From the NCBI GenBank assembly GCA_034687125.1, contig JAQGBZ010000599.1, positions 1 to 27,845 on the forward strand: DNA of 27,845 bases. Reading direction: 5' to 3'. How positions within the stretch are numbered: position 1 is the first letter of the stretch; the number at the start of each line of letters is the position of its first letter. Below are positions 9,869 through 21,465 of this stretch, in pieces. The DNA is from Neelides folsomi. Lineage: Eukaryota; Arthropoda; Collembola; Neelipleona; Neelidae. The notes beneath the pieces are model-generated. The model was not told where the DNA came from, did not search any database, and saw only the letters and a list, made by a program, of their open reading frames with translations. The position numbers and the translations under genes are program-made.

Positions 9869-12800
9869 ATGACAAGCTGTTTACTTTTAGTATCAGGACA
9901 CGGGAAACTCTTAGAAAATGAAATTGAAGTAAGAATTTATTTCTAAAATATTTCAAAACTTTAAATTGGTTTAAATTTTAAGGAATCTGGGAATTATCCC
10001 CAACTTGAAGGAATCCCAAAAGCATTGCTTCCAGGGGTAGGTGGGAAAGGAAAGAGAATCCTCGATTATTGGTGGGATGCACTTAAAACGTAAATTATAT
10101 ATTAACTACATATATTATCTGCATTGATGCATTGTTGGTTAAACTGATTTAAAGTTTAAAGTTACAATTACAGCATACATTAATAATTTATTATTTCCTA
10201 TTCATTTCTTATAGACGGCAGTTATTTAATGAAGTATACCTTGTGACAAACGCAGACAAGTAATTAAAACCAATGCTTTGATTATATTCTCATTAATAAT
10301 TCTCAGCACACAGAATCAAATAGAGTAACAAATAGAGAGTTGTGTGAAAAATATCTACATATTTGCAAGTATAGCACATAATATAATTACTGTCCTTTAT
10401 TTATTAAAATGAAGATATAAGAACTTCGAAAGATGGGCAACAGCTTCAGATTTTCCTGTGGAAAACATTGTAAATGACGGAACTACAAATTATCCTAATA
10501 GGTAAGTGGCATTTAAATGGAATGCGAAAAGATTACAAATTACAACTACTCATAATGTCATTACCATTACCATTACCCTCTGATGAATGTGGACATCAAG
10601 GAGATTAAAAAATATCAAATATTAAAATTGCTTACAAAATGCTACAATGAATGATCATATTTCATACAAGAGTTTTACATGTCATTATTATTTTATCTAG
10701 ATAACAATATAATAGTGAATGTATTTACTTGATTGAATTAGATTGAGAACACTGAGGATCCTTGATCTTGTTATACGAACTAAGAAAATCTCAGAGGACT
10801 TGTTTGTCATTGCTGGTGACATGCTCTTTCAGGTTATACTTTAATTGATTAAGATATCCAATTTTATTATTGTAGAATCATCTCTGATATAATGACTTCA
10901 TATTAGTATTTAATGTATTTAACTTATGTAAACTACTCGTTTCACACTCACTCTACTTTTTACACACATTCATAGGAAACTCTACGAGTTCAGGTATTTC
11001 AATATCGTTGCTCTGATTTGTAGCATTAACTAATTTTTTGAATAAATAAACTCTTTGTAAACTTTCTCTCAACATGCCATCAACAATTAGTTTATGGTTG
11101 TATAAACAAAATTATTGCGAGTTTATTGCCGAATCGATCGAATAATTTCTGATCTCTACTTAATTTTCTCATTAGGATGCAAACGTTGACTTTGCCCAAG
11201 TTCTGAATTACTTTAAGCTCAAAAGAAATGAAGCAGATTTGGCCATTTACTATGAAATGCATCCACTCGAAAAGACTGATACTCGTAGCATCGTGGAAGT
11301 TTGTCATAAAACAAACAGGTAAAATTAAATAGATATTTTCGGCATTACTATTTCTAATAATACACACTACTAATCAATTCCTGAAAGGTAAAGTAGTAAA
11401 AAATTAAAAATACCTTTAGCAACACCTTTCTTATTAATGAAATTTATTAAGGATTCTGAAGTACTTGACCAAACCGGATCCGAGAGTTACGACATCAAGG
11501 AAAGCGAGCGTACTTTTCTACGGTTTTCGAAAGGAGACTCTCGCAACGATTCCAACGTTCCTCAGAGAAAACGGCGTTAATGAGGATGGGAATGCGTCTT
11601 GGAGCACTTACATGAATTGGCTCATTAATGTTCAAGCTCTTCCCGTGTGCTCAATGAAGCTCCCTTCAGGGTTCCAGCTCATTGGCCGAGTGGGGTTATC
11701 CGACTACGAGCAATGGCTGTCCTACTTCGAGGAACAAGAGCGGCTCCTTGCTAAAAAAGGGAGGATTACTAAGCGAGCTTATGCTCGGGTTGGGCTGATT
11801 GGAAATCCTTCCGACGGCTACAACGGGTAAGCTCATGGAGCTCAATGTTTTGTTGATGAAGCGTCTGGGAATTGTTTGCAGGAAAACGATTGCCCTTTCA
11901 GTGAAGAACTTCTGGGCCGAAGTGACAATATTTGAGAGCTCTAAACTTTGTATCCTTCCGCATCCGCTCAACGATCCGACGGAATTTGGATCCCTTGGTA
12001 AACATTTCTCTCGCCATTTCCCATTATGAGTTTATGAGCCTAAACTACGGATTACATGGGAGTGAATGAACAGGGGATTTGTACGGCATCAGTAAGAAAG
12101 ATGGATATCTCGGCGGGTTGCGGCTGCTTCAAGCGACCTGCAAGCAATTCTATCAATATTGCTCTTCAAAGGGGTACAAAACCAGTAACATAAATCTTCT
12201 CATTCTGTCACATTCACATTTTCTTCATAATGTCCTATATTATATAGGAAATTGCATGTTAACTAATGTATATCTGTAGATTTATTTTGAGATGCAGTTT
12301 ACTTTAGAATGACTTACAACTGTTCCATAAATAAATAAGTTTAATATATTATTTACTTTGCTGTACTATAGACATTTCTATTCCATAATGTATTAATGTA
12401 ATATTCATAAGTGCTATCGTAAAAACGTCTTACCCAATTTATTCAAGATTGTTAAATCTAATGATTTAAGCTTATTTATACACGTCTTCTTTACCTGACA
12501 TTTTAGAATTGCTTTGGCGAGACGTAATTTTACACTCAAATACGACACGAACATCCCTAGACAAGTTGGACTTGCAGGAAGCAGTGCGATTGTGACGGCG
12601 AGCTTGAGATGTCTCATGCAATTTTTCAATTTGACTGACTATGACATCTCAAAGGAAATCCAACCCCAGTTCATTTTAGATGTTGAGAAAGAAGAGCTTC
12701 ATATCGTGGCTGGGCTTCAGGATCGCGTCGTTCAAGTATAGTAAATATTTATATCAAACATATACCTGTGTAATAAATATGTGTTCATTTCTTACATATA

Positions 12801-13553
12801 GTCATACATAATGTAGATACATATGGGAATTTCTCTTGGGCCAAAATGAAGCGAGTAAACTAATAAATAATTCTAATTCTAGGTTTACGAAGGTCTCGTA
12901 TATATGGATTTCTCTAAGCCGTTGATGGACTCACAGGTTTAATCTCTAATACACATTACTTGATATTTATGAGAACTCTGGCTTTCATAAACATTGTTTT
13001 AATGGGATTGCTGAAGGGTTATGGAAATTATGAGGTGATGAGCGGTGTGAAAACACTTCCACATATGTGGCTTGCCTATATTGGGGATCCCAGTGATTCG
13101 GGAAGCATTCATAATGATGTGAGTCTCCGATGGCACAACGGTGATCCTGAAGTCATTGAAGCTATGCACAAATTCGCCGAGATCACGGACCAGGCGAAGA
13201 AAGCCATTGAAGAACGAGATTGGGAATTTTTGGCTACTCTCATGAACCACAATTTTGACTTGCGGCGGAACATCTACGGAGATGAGGCGATTGGGCCAAA
13301 GACACTCCGAATGATCGAAATTGGAAGGAAGTTCGGGGGATGTGCAAAGCTTCCTGGGTCTGGAGGAGCTGTGGTTGGAATTTACACTTCGGAGTCCAAA
13401 GTGGTAAATATAAAATGGATCTTTAAGATTTAACATTTGACATCCTTTCCATAATGAATTATTAATAAGGTTTTCTTATTATTTCAGGGCGCAATGCAGA
13501 ATGAATTCCGAGACGAAGGATTTGTAATTGTTGATATTATGGCTAATATTTAA
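9869..13553 (+). CDS. Nucleotidyltransferase-glucuronokinase fusion protein
   Basis: Thirteen exons: 9869-9928, 9983-10089, 10215-10259, 10415-10501, 10742-10832, 11176-11318, 11452-11826, 11882-11997, 12074-12173, 12507-12735, 12883-12936, 13017-13403, 13488-13553. All junctions are GT-AG and phase-consistent; product 619 residues. Residues 1 to about 280 form a sugar-1-phosphate nucleotidyltransferase fold: PKALLP (32-37), TNADKYKNF (67-75), VIAGD (122-126) and [11 protein letters not shown] near 184. Residues about 290-619 form a GHMP kinase close to plant glucuronokinase: motif 1 [14 protein letters not shown] (290-303), motif 2 [11 protein letters not shown] (392-402), [24 protein letters not shown], and motif 3 [11 protein letters not shown] (581-591). 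Glucuronokinase makes glucuronate-1-phosphate; a fused uridylyltransferase could take it to UDP-glucuronate, a salvage route parallel to the fucokinase/GDP-fucose pyrophosphorylase fusion. The route is inferred. The first domain lacks the usual GxGTR arginine (GHGKL at 10-14), so its catalysis is doubtful. No signal peptide is seen; probably cytosolic. Confidence 0.9.
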
Positions 13554-15111
13554 ATATTATCCATATAAATATTATGTCGGAAAATTATCACAAAATCGAA
13601 GAGGAAAATTTAACTGATTAATTAAATCCATTCAAACAAATAATTAAAGACAAAACAAAAAATATATATGGATATTTTTAATTTTTCAAATGCAAATTAT
13701 TAAAATATCAAAAAACAATATCAATTTTTAATGAAAAAATGAACAATTAATGCAAGCATTTTATTAAAACTTATTCGCACGTACGCATAAATACCAATAT
13801 TAAGTATATGAATTGCAGGTGATAATAAATTGGTTGCATATCCATATCGTTTATGATGTATATTACAATGTATAGTATACGCTACGCTATTAAATTGTTT
13901 TAAACAATTGAGGTGATACCTCACAATTTCTAGCATGAATGAGTGCATTTGGATCAGAAACGAACGAACATAATCATTGTTAGTAAAACTAAAACTTGTT
14001 AAGATTAGAATTAGAATATAATGTAGATGAAATGGTCAAGTGACATTTCATCTGCGTTAAACACGATAATAATATTGGTTACCCAACACAAGGTTTCCTT
14101 CTTGACCGCTCTGTTCTCCTTGAAAGTCTTAAAATAAGTTAAAGAGTGAAAAGTGAATCTGGTCATATGAAGATAAAATTCTCTCTAGTTAATTGGACTA
14201 TCCTGTGTGCAATGATAGATATCGAGAGTTGAAGTATCTCTACTATTACCTTATCAGGCGTCAAATTGGCGTCGTAGCATGGAAATCCATCTAAATATTG
14301 AATGAAGATGAGGGAAAGGCGAGAGAGGGAGGGGAATGAATGATCGACTCCTCAATGATTCGAAGAGGAGTGGAGAGAAGACGACTTGATCAGAAGCCAC
14401 CTTGGGAACTCTTCCTCGATTGCATAAAATTAAGTCATAATAGTGGGGATTGAACGGTCGGAAGAAGGAAGGATTTAAACTGGCGGGGAGGATCCCTCTT
14501 CACACTCATCCCCGCTCTCACACACACACACCTTTCCTCCTCTGACACATGAGGTGAGCCCAGATAGGTACTTGACCATTTTTAAGCACCCAGAGGAAAG
14601 GACGGAATTTCAGTCCAATTCGACCAGTCGGAGGGGCACCAGCTCCTCTTTCCCTTCTCCTACTTCATTCTTCCTTAGGATAAATTGTTCTCCATGTGCA
14701 TTTGTCGACTTCCTCTAAACCTGGATTTTGAATCCCTCTTCTGCTCCCTTTCCTCGCTCTTCGCTTTCCGACGGCTGGCCTCCGCCTCTCCAAATTACAA
14801 ATGTGGAATGTAAGGAGTTGAAGGGCCATTTGGAGAGAGACCTTTGCCAGCCCCTTGGTCCCGATCACCTCCTCACCTTACATAATTCACCATGTGAGGA
14901 GACAGAAGATTTCTCTCCCAATCCAGAGAGGTAAACACGTTTTGGAGCATCGGCTCCAACAAGACATCGCATTTCTCCATGTGAAAGGACACATTTGGAG
15001 AATGGTGGTGGACTGAACCGGATGACAAAGATCCCAATCGCACCTCCAACGACGGCCAAGAATGTGAGGTGATGTGATCCAAAGGAATTGGACAAGGGGT
15101 GAATTTCTATC
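13554..15111. other. Intergenic and probable 5' region of the SMOC-like gene
   Basis: 13.55-14.1 kb is very AT-rich. From about 14.25 kb the DNA becomes GC-richer and stays so into the next gene. A short CA microsatellite (6 units) lies at 14519-14530. A donor-like AG|GTGAGC near 14550 could end an untranslated exon, but this is not established. The overlapping open frames between 14.66 and 15.11 kb have no recognisable domains. Confidence 0.45.
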
Positions 15112-18100
15112 ATGAACTTTGTGTCGTTTTTCCTATGGTCCTTATTTGCAATGAGTGCTCCGACCTTTTCAATACCTCACATTGAGCGGAAATCTTGGAT
15201 CCGACACACCTTGGTGAAAAGGGTAAGTCCAGTGTTCTCCTTCTGCCCCTCCCACGCAGGACGTGATGAGTGGGGGGCTCATTGAATTGTCCGGTGACGA
15301 AACCGCGCCACGGAGGTCTTAATCCCTCTGAGAATGATGAATTGATAATTAAATAGGGGAGCATTTGGGGTAAAGGTATGATTAGGAGGAGTGTTTCCCG
15401 TATAAATATTAATGCCCCTGCCCACGTAGGAATCTCGGGAATCAATTAGGAATTTGAAATTGGCAAGAAAGTGGTGGGAATGTAATTGGGCCCCTCCTCC
15501 GGATGATGAGTGGTGATAATGGAGGGCCGTCGGATGGTCAGATGGGCTCGGCCATAGGCGAGGAAGGGCCCCCCTTGATTTGAATGCCGGTGATTTCCCG
15601 ACACCTGTGAGACCCGAAACACCTGTTTCGCCTCTAGCCTTTTCAATATATTTATTCCTCAGTTCGTGTGTAGACTATATATACATGAGCATTATCTCCC
15701 TCTGCGACAATGACCATCGAGGAGGAGTCGACTGACACCTCTGAAATAGCACCTGAGAATCCCAATCATGTCCATGCGAATTCCTCGGGAGGAGGAGGGG
15801 ACTCCCGCTTCCTGTCCCCATAAAACCACTTCCGGCGGGGGGGAGAGAGGGAAAACAATGGTCCGCCACTTCCTTCATTACCCTCGTCTCCCAATTAAGC
15901 CAGTGAGGTTGAGTGTGCACGTGGGCCCTCCTCGGCCCACCTGGCCATTTGAGTTATTGTTCCTCTCTGGGAAGCTGGGGCGAGGGAGGAGAAAGGGCCT
16001 TGCGGCTCAAGGGCCCACTTCCACTCATTATTTCTGTTTTGTATTCGAGCCGCCGATTGAGATTCCATTACCCCATCACGTTCCCAACCGACCCGTTCTG
16101 TCTCATACACAAAAAACCCACCTGATGGGGTCTTTCCTTTTTCTAGAGTCCGGCCTGCCCAGACTGCGTGTCGCTAGCTGAGGAGACGACCTGTCTCATG
16201 GAGCGGAGGGAACGGAGGCGCATCGCCCAACTCACTCTCTCCAAGGAATACATTCCTGAGTGCCGCAAGGACGGCTCGTACAACCCTGTCCAATGTCATC
16301 CCTCCACCCGGTCTTGCTGGTGTGTGAACCACACCGGCCGCCCAATACCCGGTACCTCCGTCTTCCGCCCGGCCCGTCCCACCTGTGCCGAGTTCCTCAG
16401 ACGGCCTAAGTCCGCCATGAAGAGAAGCTCCCAGGGGAAGAGCAGAAAATGTATGGGCTCCCAATTGGGCCGAATCTTTAATTTCCTCCTTATCAATCTT
16501 TCATGGCGTGAGCGAGGGTTGTTAAAGTAGGTTTGTTTAGCTTGCAGTCCGGCCGACCGAACTCGCTTCAACGCGGCGCTGCTCAAAAACTTCAGATCTG
16601 AGTTCAATAGAATCACACGGTCCAATCCGGCGTACTCAGGTAAATGAACCAAAGTGGATTAGGGAATGAGTTATTTATGTGAGACTTTCATGGTTTCTTC
16701 TCCATCAGGGCTAGATGGGAAAAAAGACGAAGTTGTTCTCTCATGGAAGTTCGACCATCTTGACAGAAACCGAGATGGACTTCTTTCCAAGAACGAGACC
16801 AATAATTTGAAGAGGGTCGTAAAACAGCAAGTTTCTCCGAGGCAATGTGCAAAGAACTTTGTTTCCTACTGCGCCATGGACGACAGAAAAATTAGTAAAA
16901 ATGAGTGGCTCGAGTGTCTTCACGTCACAGCCATCGAGAATCGTAAGTTGAAAAAACTCATTTGTACCATTCTAGAGAATTGAAAGGGATAAATCCTTCT
17001 TCACAAACACTCACTAAATACAATAAACCAGGGAGTTAAAGTGGAATTTCTTAAGCTCAGAGCCCATTTTATAAATCGGAAATGTTATTTTTAGTAGCAT
17101 TGTTTAATGTTCTTGAACTTGTTGATTAACTCAAAATAACATTCTAACTACATATAAAAGTAAATAAAAGACCCCGATGGGCCTTTTCCCTTTATTCCCT
17201 CACACGGTTAGATGAGACACTTTTAACATACATTTGCGAATGCAAAGCTTATTTGCACTTTGTAGTGCCGTTTGATACATTCAATTCGTTGGTGGATTCA
17301 GGCTCCTCGAGGGGTATGGCTCCCTTCCACAAACTTCTGCGGCCAGCAGGTAATACAGCACGCTCACTGCCATTCTCCTTCCTCCGCATTCATCTCCATT
17401 TAATTATTATTTATTCTAATAAGCTTCCCCACCCGCTCTCTCCATTTAGCAAAAGAAGATCTAACGAGGGCTAACGAGACAACAAATTGTGTCTTTTCAG
17501 AGACTCCCCTCTCGGCCGCAGGGTCTCAACTTTCCCTCCTTACAAACTCAAAGGGGACGGAAGTGGCTGAAGCGTCGAACTGCCGGACGGATCGGCAATC
17601 GGCTCTGGAAAGCCAGAAGCTCGGCCACAATGTTTCCACCCTTGTTCCGCAATGTACATCAACAGGGAACTACGAGAGGATCCAATGTTCTCAAGGTATG
17701 GGGATGCTAATTGGAATGAATGGCCATCTCTTTAAACCTCTGCTCAATGGGCCTTTCACTCTCCGCAGGAAACACCTTTTGTTGGTGCGTGGATGAAGAG
17801 ACGGGTGTTCAGATCCCGAACACAGTAGTGGAAAACTCTCAGCCTCGTTGCGATAAAAATTCAGCTAAGGCTATGAAAGGTGAGCGTACAACAATTACAA
17901 ATACTACTTACTTCAATTCCTTCCACAAATACAAAAATACTGATACAAAGAGCCACTGTAAATTGAACAAAAACTTGTAGTTTAAAAGCCAAGACCCTTA
18001 AAGTTCCATTACCTTCATTCCAAACCATGCTCGAGTAAAGTTCAAAGATCTCTTAAATATTTTTTATGTATGACCTCTCCAATATAAAATAAGAACAAAC

Positions 18101-18857
18101 AATGCTTCGTTACAAAATTTATACTTAATTATATGCAAATTATTTAATGATTCGGATATTTTAATTTCCTATATTTTGTAAGTTGATTTATGAATTAATT
18201 TTATATTATTTTACTCAGGTTGTACGGGTAGCAAAAAGGATAAGTTTATAAAGGAGCTCATGGACTCTCTGTCAAAGGCTGTGGAAATTTCGAGCAGCTG
18301 GAGTGGGTGAGTTGAAAGAACTGAAATATCCATATAAATAAATATACATTGAGAAATAAATGTTTGTGTCTCTCTGTCCATTCCATCCCACTTCTCTCTT
18401 GCTCGTAAATACATACATATGTGGATTTGAAATGAAATTGCATAATTTTGTATGATAGGAGGTACCAGAGCGGCAGCGGGTCTCGGAACGTGACTGCCGA
18501 GGAGCAAGTCGGCAAATGGCATTTCAACCGCCTTGATACAAATGGAAATGGCGTAAGATATGAGGATCTTGTCTCAAGGGAACAAATCATAATTCCAATC
18601 CTTCCTCACAGTTGATGGAGCGCAAAGAGTGGAAGGTGTTCAGAAACGAGACGGCGGCTGACAAGCGGCTCAAGAAATGCGGCAAGAAACTCCCTAGATA
18701 TTGTGATGCCAACCAGGACATGAAGATCACATTGGCCGAGTGGCTGGATTGCCTTGGAATTAAATCTGCTCCAAGGAAGCCGGCCCATTCCAAGAACTCC
18801 AACGGGCCCAGAGTGGGGAAGAACCCTTTTACAAATATCCTCAAACAGCGGAGGTGA
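15112..18857 (+). CDS. SMOC-like secreted modular calcium-binding protein
   Basis: Ten exons: 15112-15222, 16147-16450, 16541-16639, 16709-16942, 17302-17349, 17501-17695, 17769-17879, 18219-18306, 18459-18552, 18612-18857. Junctions are GT-AG and phases agree; product 509 residues. An in-frame TGA 12 bp upstream supports the start. Residues 1-20 are a signal peptide. Thyroglobulin type-1 domain A (53-117) has six Cys and CWCV; its YIPECRKDGSYNPVQCHPST region resembles the second such domain of vertebrate SMOC1/2. EC-type domain A spans about 180-242, with a canonical EF loop (190-201) and a second, degenerate one. Thyroglobulin domain B (293-358) has six Cys and CWCV. EC domain B spans about 410-477 with two canonical EF loops (423-434, 460-471), and a basic tail follows. 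SMOC proteins, including Drosophila Pentagone/Magu, are extracellular BMP-signalling modulators that bind heparan sulphate; that role is inferred. No Kazal/follistatin domain is seen. Exon 5 (48 bp) is the least certain. Confidence 0.88.
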
Positions 18858-19007
18858 TCCGCAATTTTAACAAAACCACTATTGTATGACTGACCCAAGT
18901 GATATTTTTCCCTTCTTTATTGCTAAATAATCTCATTAACTCCGCATCCTTAATGTCCTCATTATCACCACTGTGACCAAAGGCTTAATACTTTCCCTTA
19001 TCTCACT

Positions 19008-19013
19008 AATAAA
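19008..19013 (+). terminator. Possible poly(A) signal of the SMOC-like gene
   Basis: First good AATAAA, 150 bp past the stop codon. Confidence 0.5.
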
Positions 19014-20118
19014 GAGATGGAGAAACTGAAGCAAACTCATGTTATGGATTTTTTTATTATTAATTATTATTTTGCAGGCTGTGGCTATTATTGTGAAATA
19101 TAGTGGTACAAGTATTAAAATGAACTTACTTCAAATAAAATAATTAAAAATTAGAATTGTAGAGATCGAACTTTTATTCATTGATGAAAAGCGCATTTTA
19201 ATTAATATCATTAAGTAAATAAACAGAAAAACTTTTAATATAAACAAGTCCAACATAAATAACATGTCAATAAAGTAAGTAATTTTTAAAAGTATTCAGT
19301 AAGGATAATTTAATACAAAATAGACATTCGTTTAACTTATTTATGATAAATAACTTATGTTTATCGTTAATATAAAAACATACCTAATACAGTACTAACT
19401 ATTATAAATGTATTTTATATATAAGCTTACACAGATTTATGTATAGATCTGGATTGTTAATTCTTGTCGGTAAATGATGTAAACATAAAATAATTGTTGA
19501 TTGAAATATCCTATAAAGTACAAATAAAGAATTTGCTTTATTTCACTTTCTGGCATTAAAATATTTGTAATAATTACATGGTATAGCATGAATTATGATA
19601 GAGTATTTACATAAACACTTTATTTTCACATTTGATCATGAACAATCTTTTCTATTCTACAGCATTGATTTTAAAATTTATTTACACTGCATTACAATTC
19701 AATTAAATATTTAAAATACAAATATTTAATTGAAAGTCTCAAACATAGATACGAACCTTCTACATTCTTATGTAAATGCAAATGTATTCATTGATTAGAA
19801 GTGTGCTAGTGAAAATTTTTTATAAAACAATTGCAATATGATTAATTTTTTAACTACATAGATATTATTAATATATTGCTTTTTCGTTAAAGAGCGTCAA
19901 AATCATTAAAAGTGGATTTATGTCCATATTGAATGATAGCAATAATACAATTTTTAAAATGCAGATATTTCTTGTATTGTTCATAAAAAATGCCGAAAAT
20001 CATCAAATCATTGTATTGTTTATCTTCGTACTTCAGTCATTTAAATTATATTCATTTGCTTATTAGAAATATACAAATATAAAATCAGTATACCTACTCT
20101 AATTGTATGTATGTAGTT
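19014..20118. other. Intergenic, very AT-rich
   Basis: Long A/T-rich stretch with no open frame of note and no recognisable element. It separates two converging genes. Confidence 0.6.
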
Positions 20119-20124
20119 TTTATT
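20119..20124 (-). terminator. Possible poly(A) signal of the stathmin-domain-like gene
   Basis: TTTATT on the plus strand (AATAAA on minus), about 142 bp past the stop codon at 20266. Confidence 0.4.
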
Positions 20125-20265
20125 GTAGCATTATTAAAATGTACAAATTGTGACGTTTATAAGTTTGTAAACCAATTGGGATGAATTACTTGTACATATT
20201 AGATTATAAGTAGATTAGTAGACATAACCTGCAAGTTATTTTTCTAGCTTCAATTTGATTTACAA

Positions 20266-21304
20266 CTAGAATTCATGATTCAGACCATCAGTTCCTTCTT
20301 GAATTTTCGCCTCAAACTCTTCCTGGAAGTTAAAAAGTAAATGAAAATCGTTCAATGTAATTTTGATAAAACGAGGGTAAATATTTTTTACAGCATTAAA
20401 ATCTCCCATGACCGGCTTCCCAATTCTCCCAGCCCTTGCTGATTTGCTCCTAGCACTTGCAACCCTCTGACTCAAAACCTATAACCCAAGGCAAAATATG
20501 AAATTGGCAATATAATATTTAAATTACTATTTTTACTTGAGTTCTCCTTTGATTCGCTTGTTGAACTTTCTCTTCGAGCAATTCATGAGTTAAACTTAGA
20601 GCTTGTTCATCTGGAGGATCTTCCATAGCTCTCAAGAGTCGCTTCGGAGGATGACGTTTTATTAAAGATGCTTCAGTATCCGCAGGAACTTCGAATGCGA
20701 CAGGTACTACCACACAATGAATTCATGGCTTATATAAAAATTAATATTTTACTACCTACATAGGATAGTTGTTGCATGTTTCATTATAAACTATTGTTTT
20801 GTGGAACATGTAGGTAGAATACGAAAGAATTAAGATTAGAGACTTTTACTTTACAAACAATCAAATTACAAGAAAGTTACACAACACGAGAAGTTTTAAT
20901 TTGAGGTGAAGGATTGGAGAACACAAAGGTTTACTTTATTACTTACAAAAGAGAGTGAAAAAAGAGAAATGAATCTTTATAAAATAAATACCATTTTTCC
21001 TCATGTTCCTCAAATAATCAAGTTCTTCGTTATTACCATTTTGCTCTTCGCTCATAAATCCTACTTTGAGTCCTCGAGGAGGTTTAACTGGCGGTAAGGA
21101 AGAGGGAATGGTAGTGGGAAACTTTCCTGGTCCGCTCACACCGTTTCCATTTGGAACGCCCGTCGCGGAGATTGTGTTTTCGGGTTTGAGTGTGGACTTG
21201 ATCGTTGAAGTCTCATTCTTCCCTCTCAATTGGCTATCAGGATCAGGGCGAGCGCTCGGGACCACAGATTTCATCACTTCATTCCGAGAAGTCCCACAAC
21301 CCAT
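20266..21304 (-). CDS. MGC-starting stathmin-domain-like protein (STMND1-like)
   Basis: Four minus-strand exons: 20992-21304, 20537-20706, 20392-20478 and 20266-20322, with phase-consistent GT-AG introns; product 208 residues. The chosen ATG gives MGCGTSRNEV, a consensus N-myristoylation start (Gly2) with an adjacent Cys that could be palmitoylated, so membrane anchoring is likely. Residues about 12-80 are Pro/Ser/Gly-rich and probably disordered. Residues about 105-130 (FEVP...LIKRHPPKRLLRAME) resemble the segment before the stathmin domain of vertebrate STMND1. Residues about 142-180 (LLEEKVQQANQRRTQVLSQR and onward) form a charged helix like a short stathmin-type E-E-K-x-x-x-A-x-x-R-R helix. 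Stathmin helices bind tubulin; tubulin binding here is only inferred. The last intron is 69 bp, a multiple of three, and open in frame. The name is a best guess from motif order; a generic lineage-specific coiled-coil protein is possible. Confidence 0.6.
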
Positions 21305-21465
21305 TTCCCTTTCGGGATATGAAGAAAATTCCTCACGCGCACTCACACGATCCTTGAAATCTACAATCTAGGAAATTGGGAACTGAAACTCATTGTAGTT
21401 TGAAGATTGGAGAGATTGGTGAAAGATGTGAGACGTTGACTGCTTCTTGGCGTGATTGGTTTTAG

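Noticed and set aside
11799..12029. 76-codon plus-strand frame spanning the exon 7/8 junction
   Set aside because: It reads through an intron in a different frame; the spliced frame gives the continuous glucuronokinase motif 1.
12999..13436. 145-codon minus-strand open frame
   Set aside because: Antisense to exon 12 of the kinase fusion gene, whose GHMP motif 3 is unmistakable on the plus strand.
15768..16181. 137-codon plus-strand open frame and overlapping frames on both strands
   Set aside because: They lie in the GC-rich first intron of the SMOC-like gene, have no recognised domain and lack consistent splice links.
18211..18590. Two overlapping minus-strand frames of 103 and 110 codons
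   Set aside because: Antisense to exons 8-9 of the SMOC-like gene and the intron between them; Phe/Ser/Leu-rich without domains.
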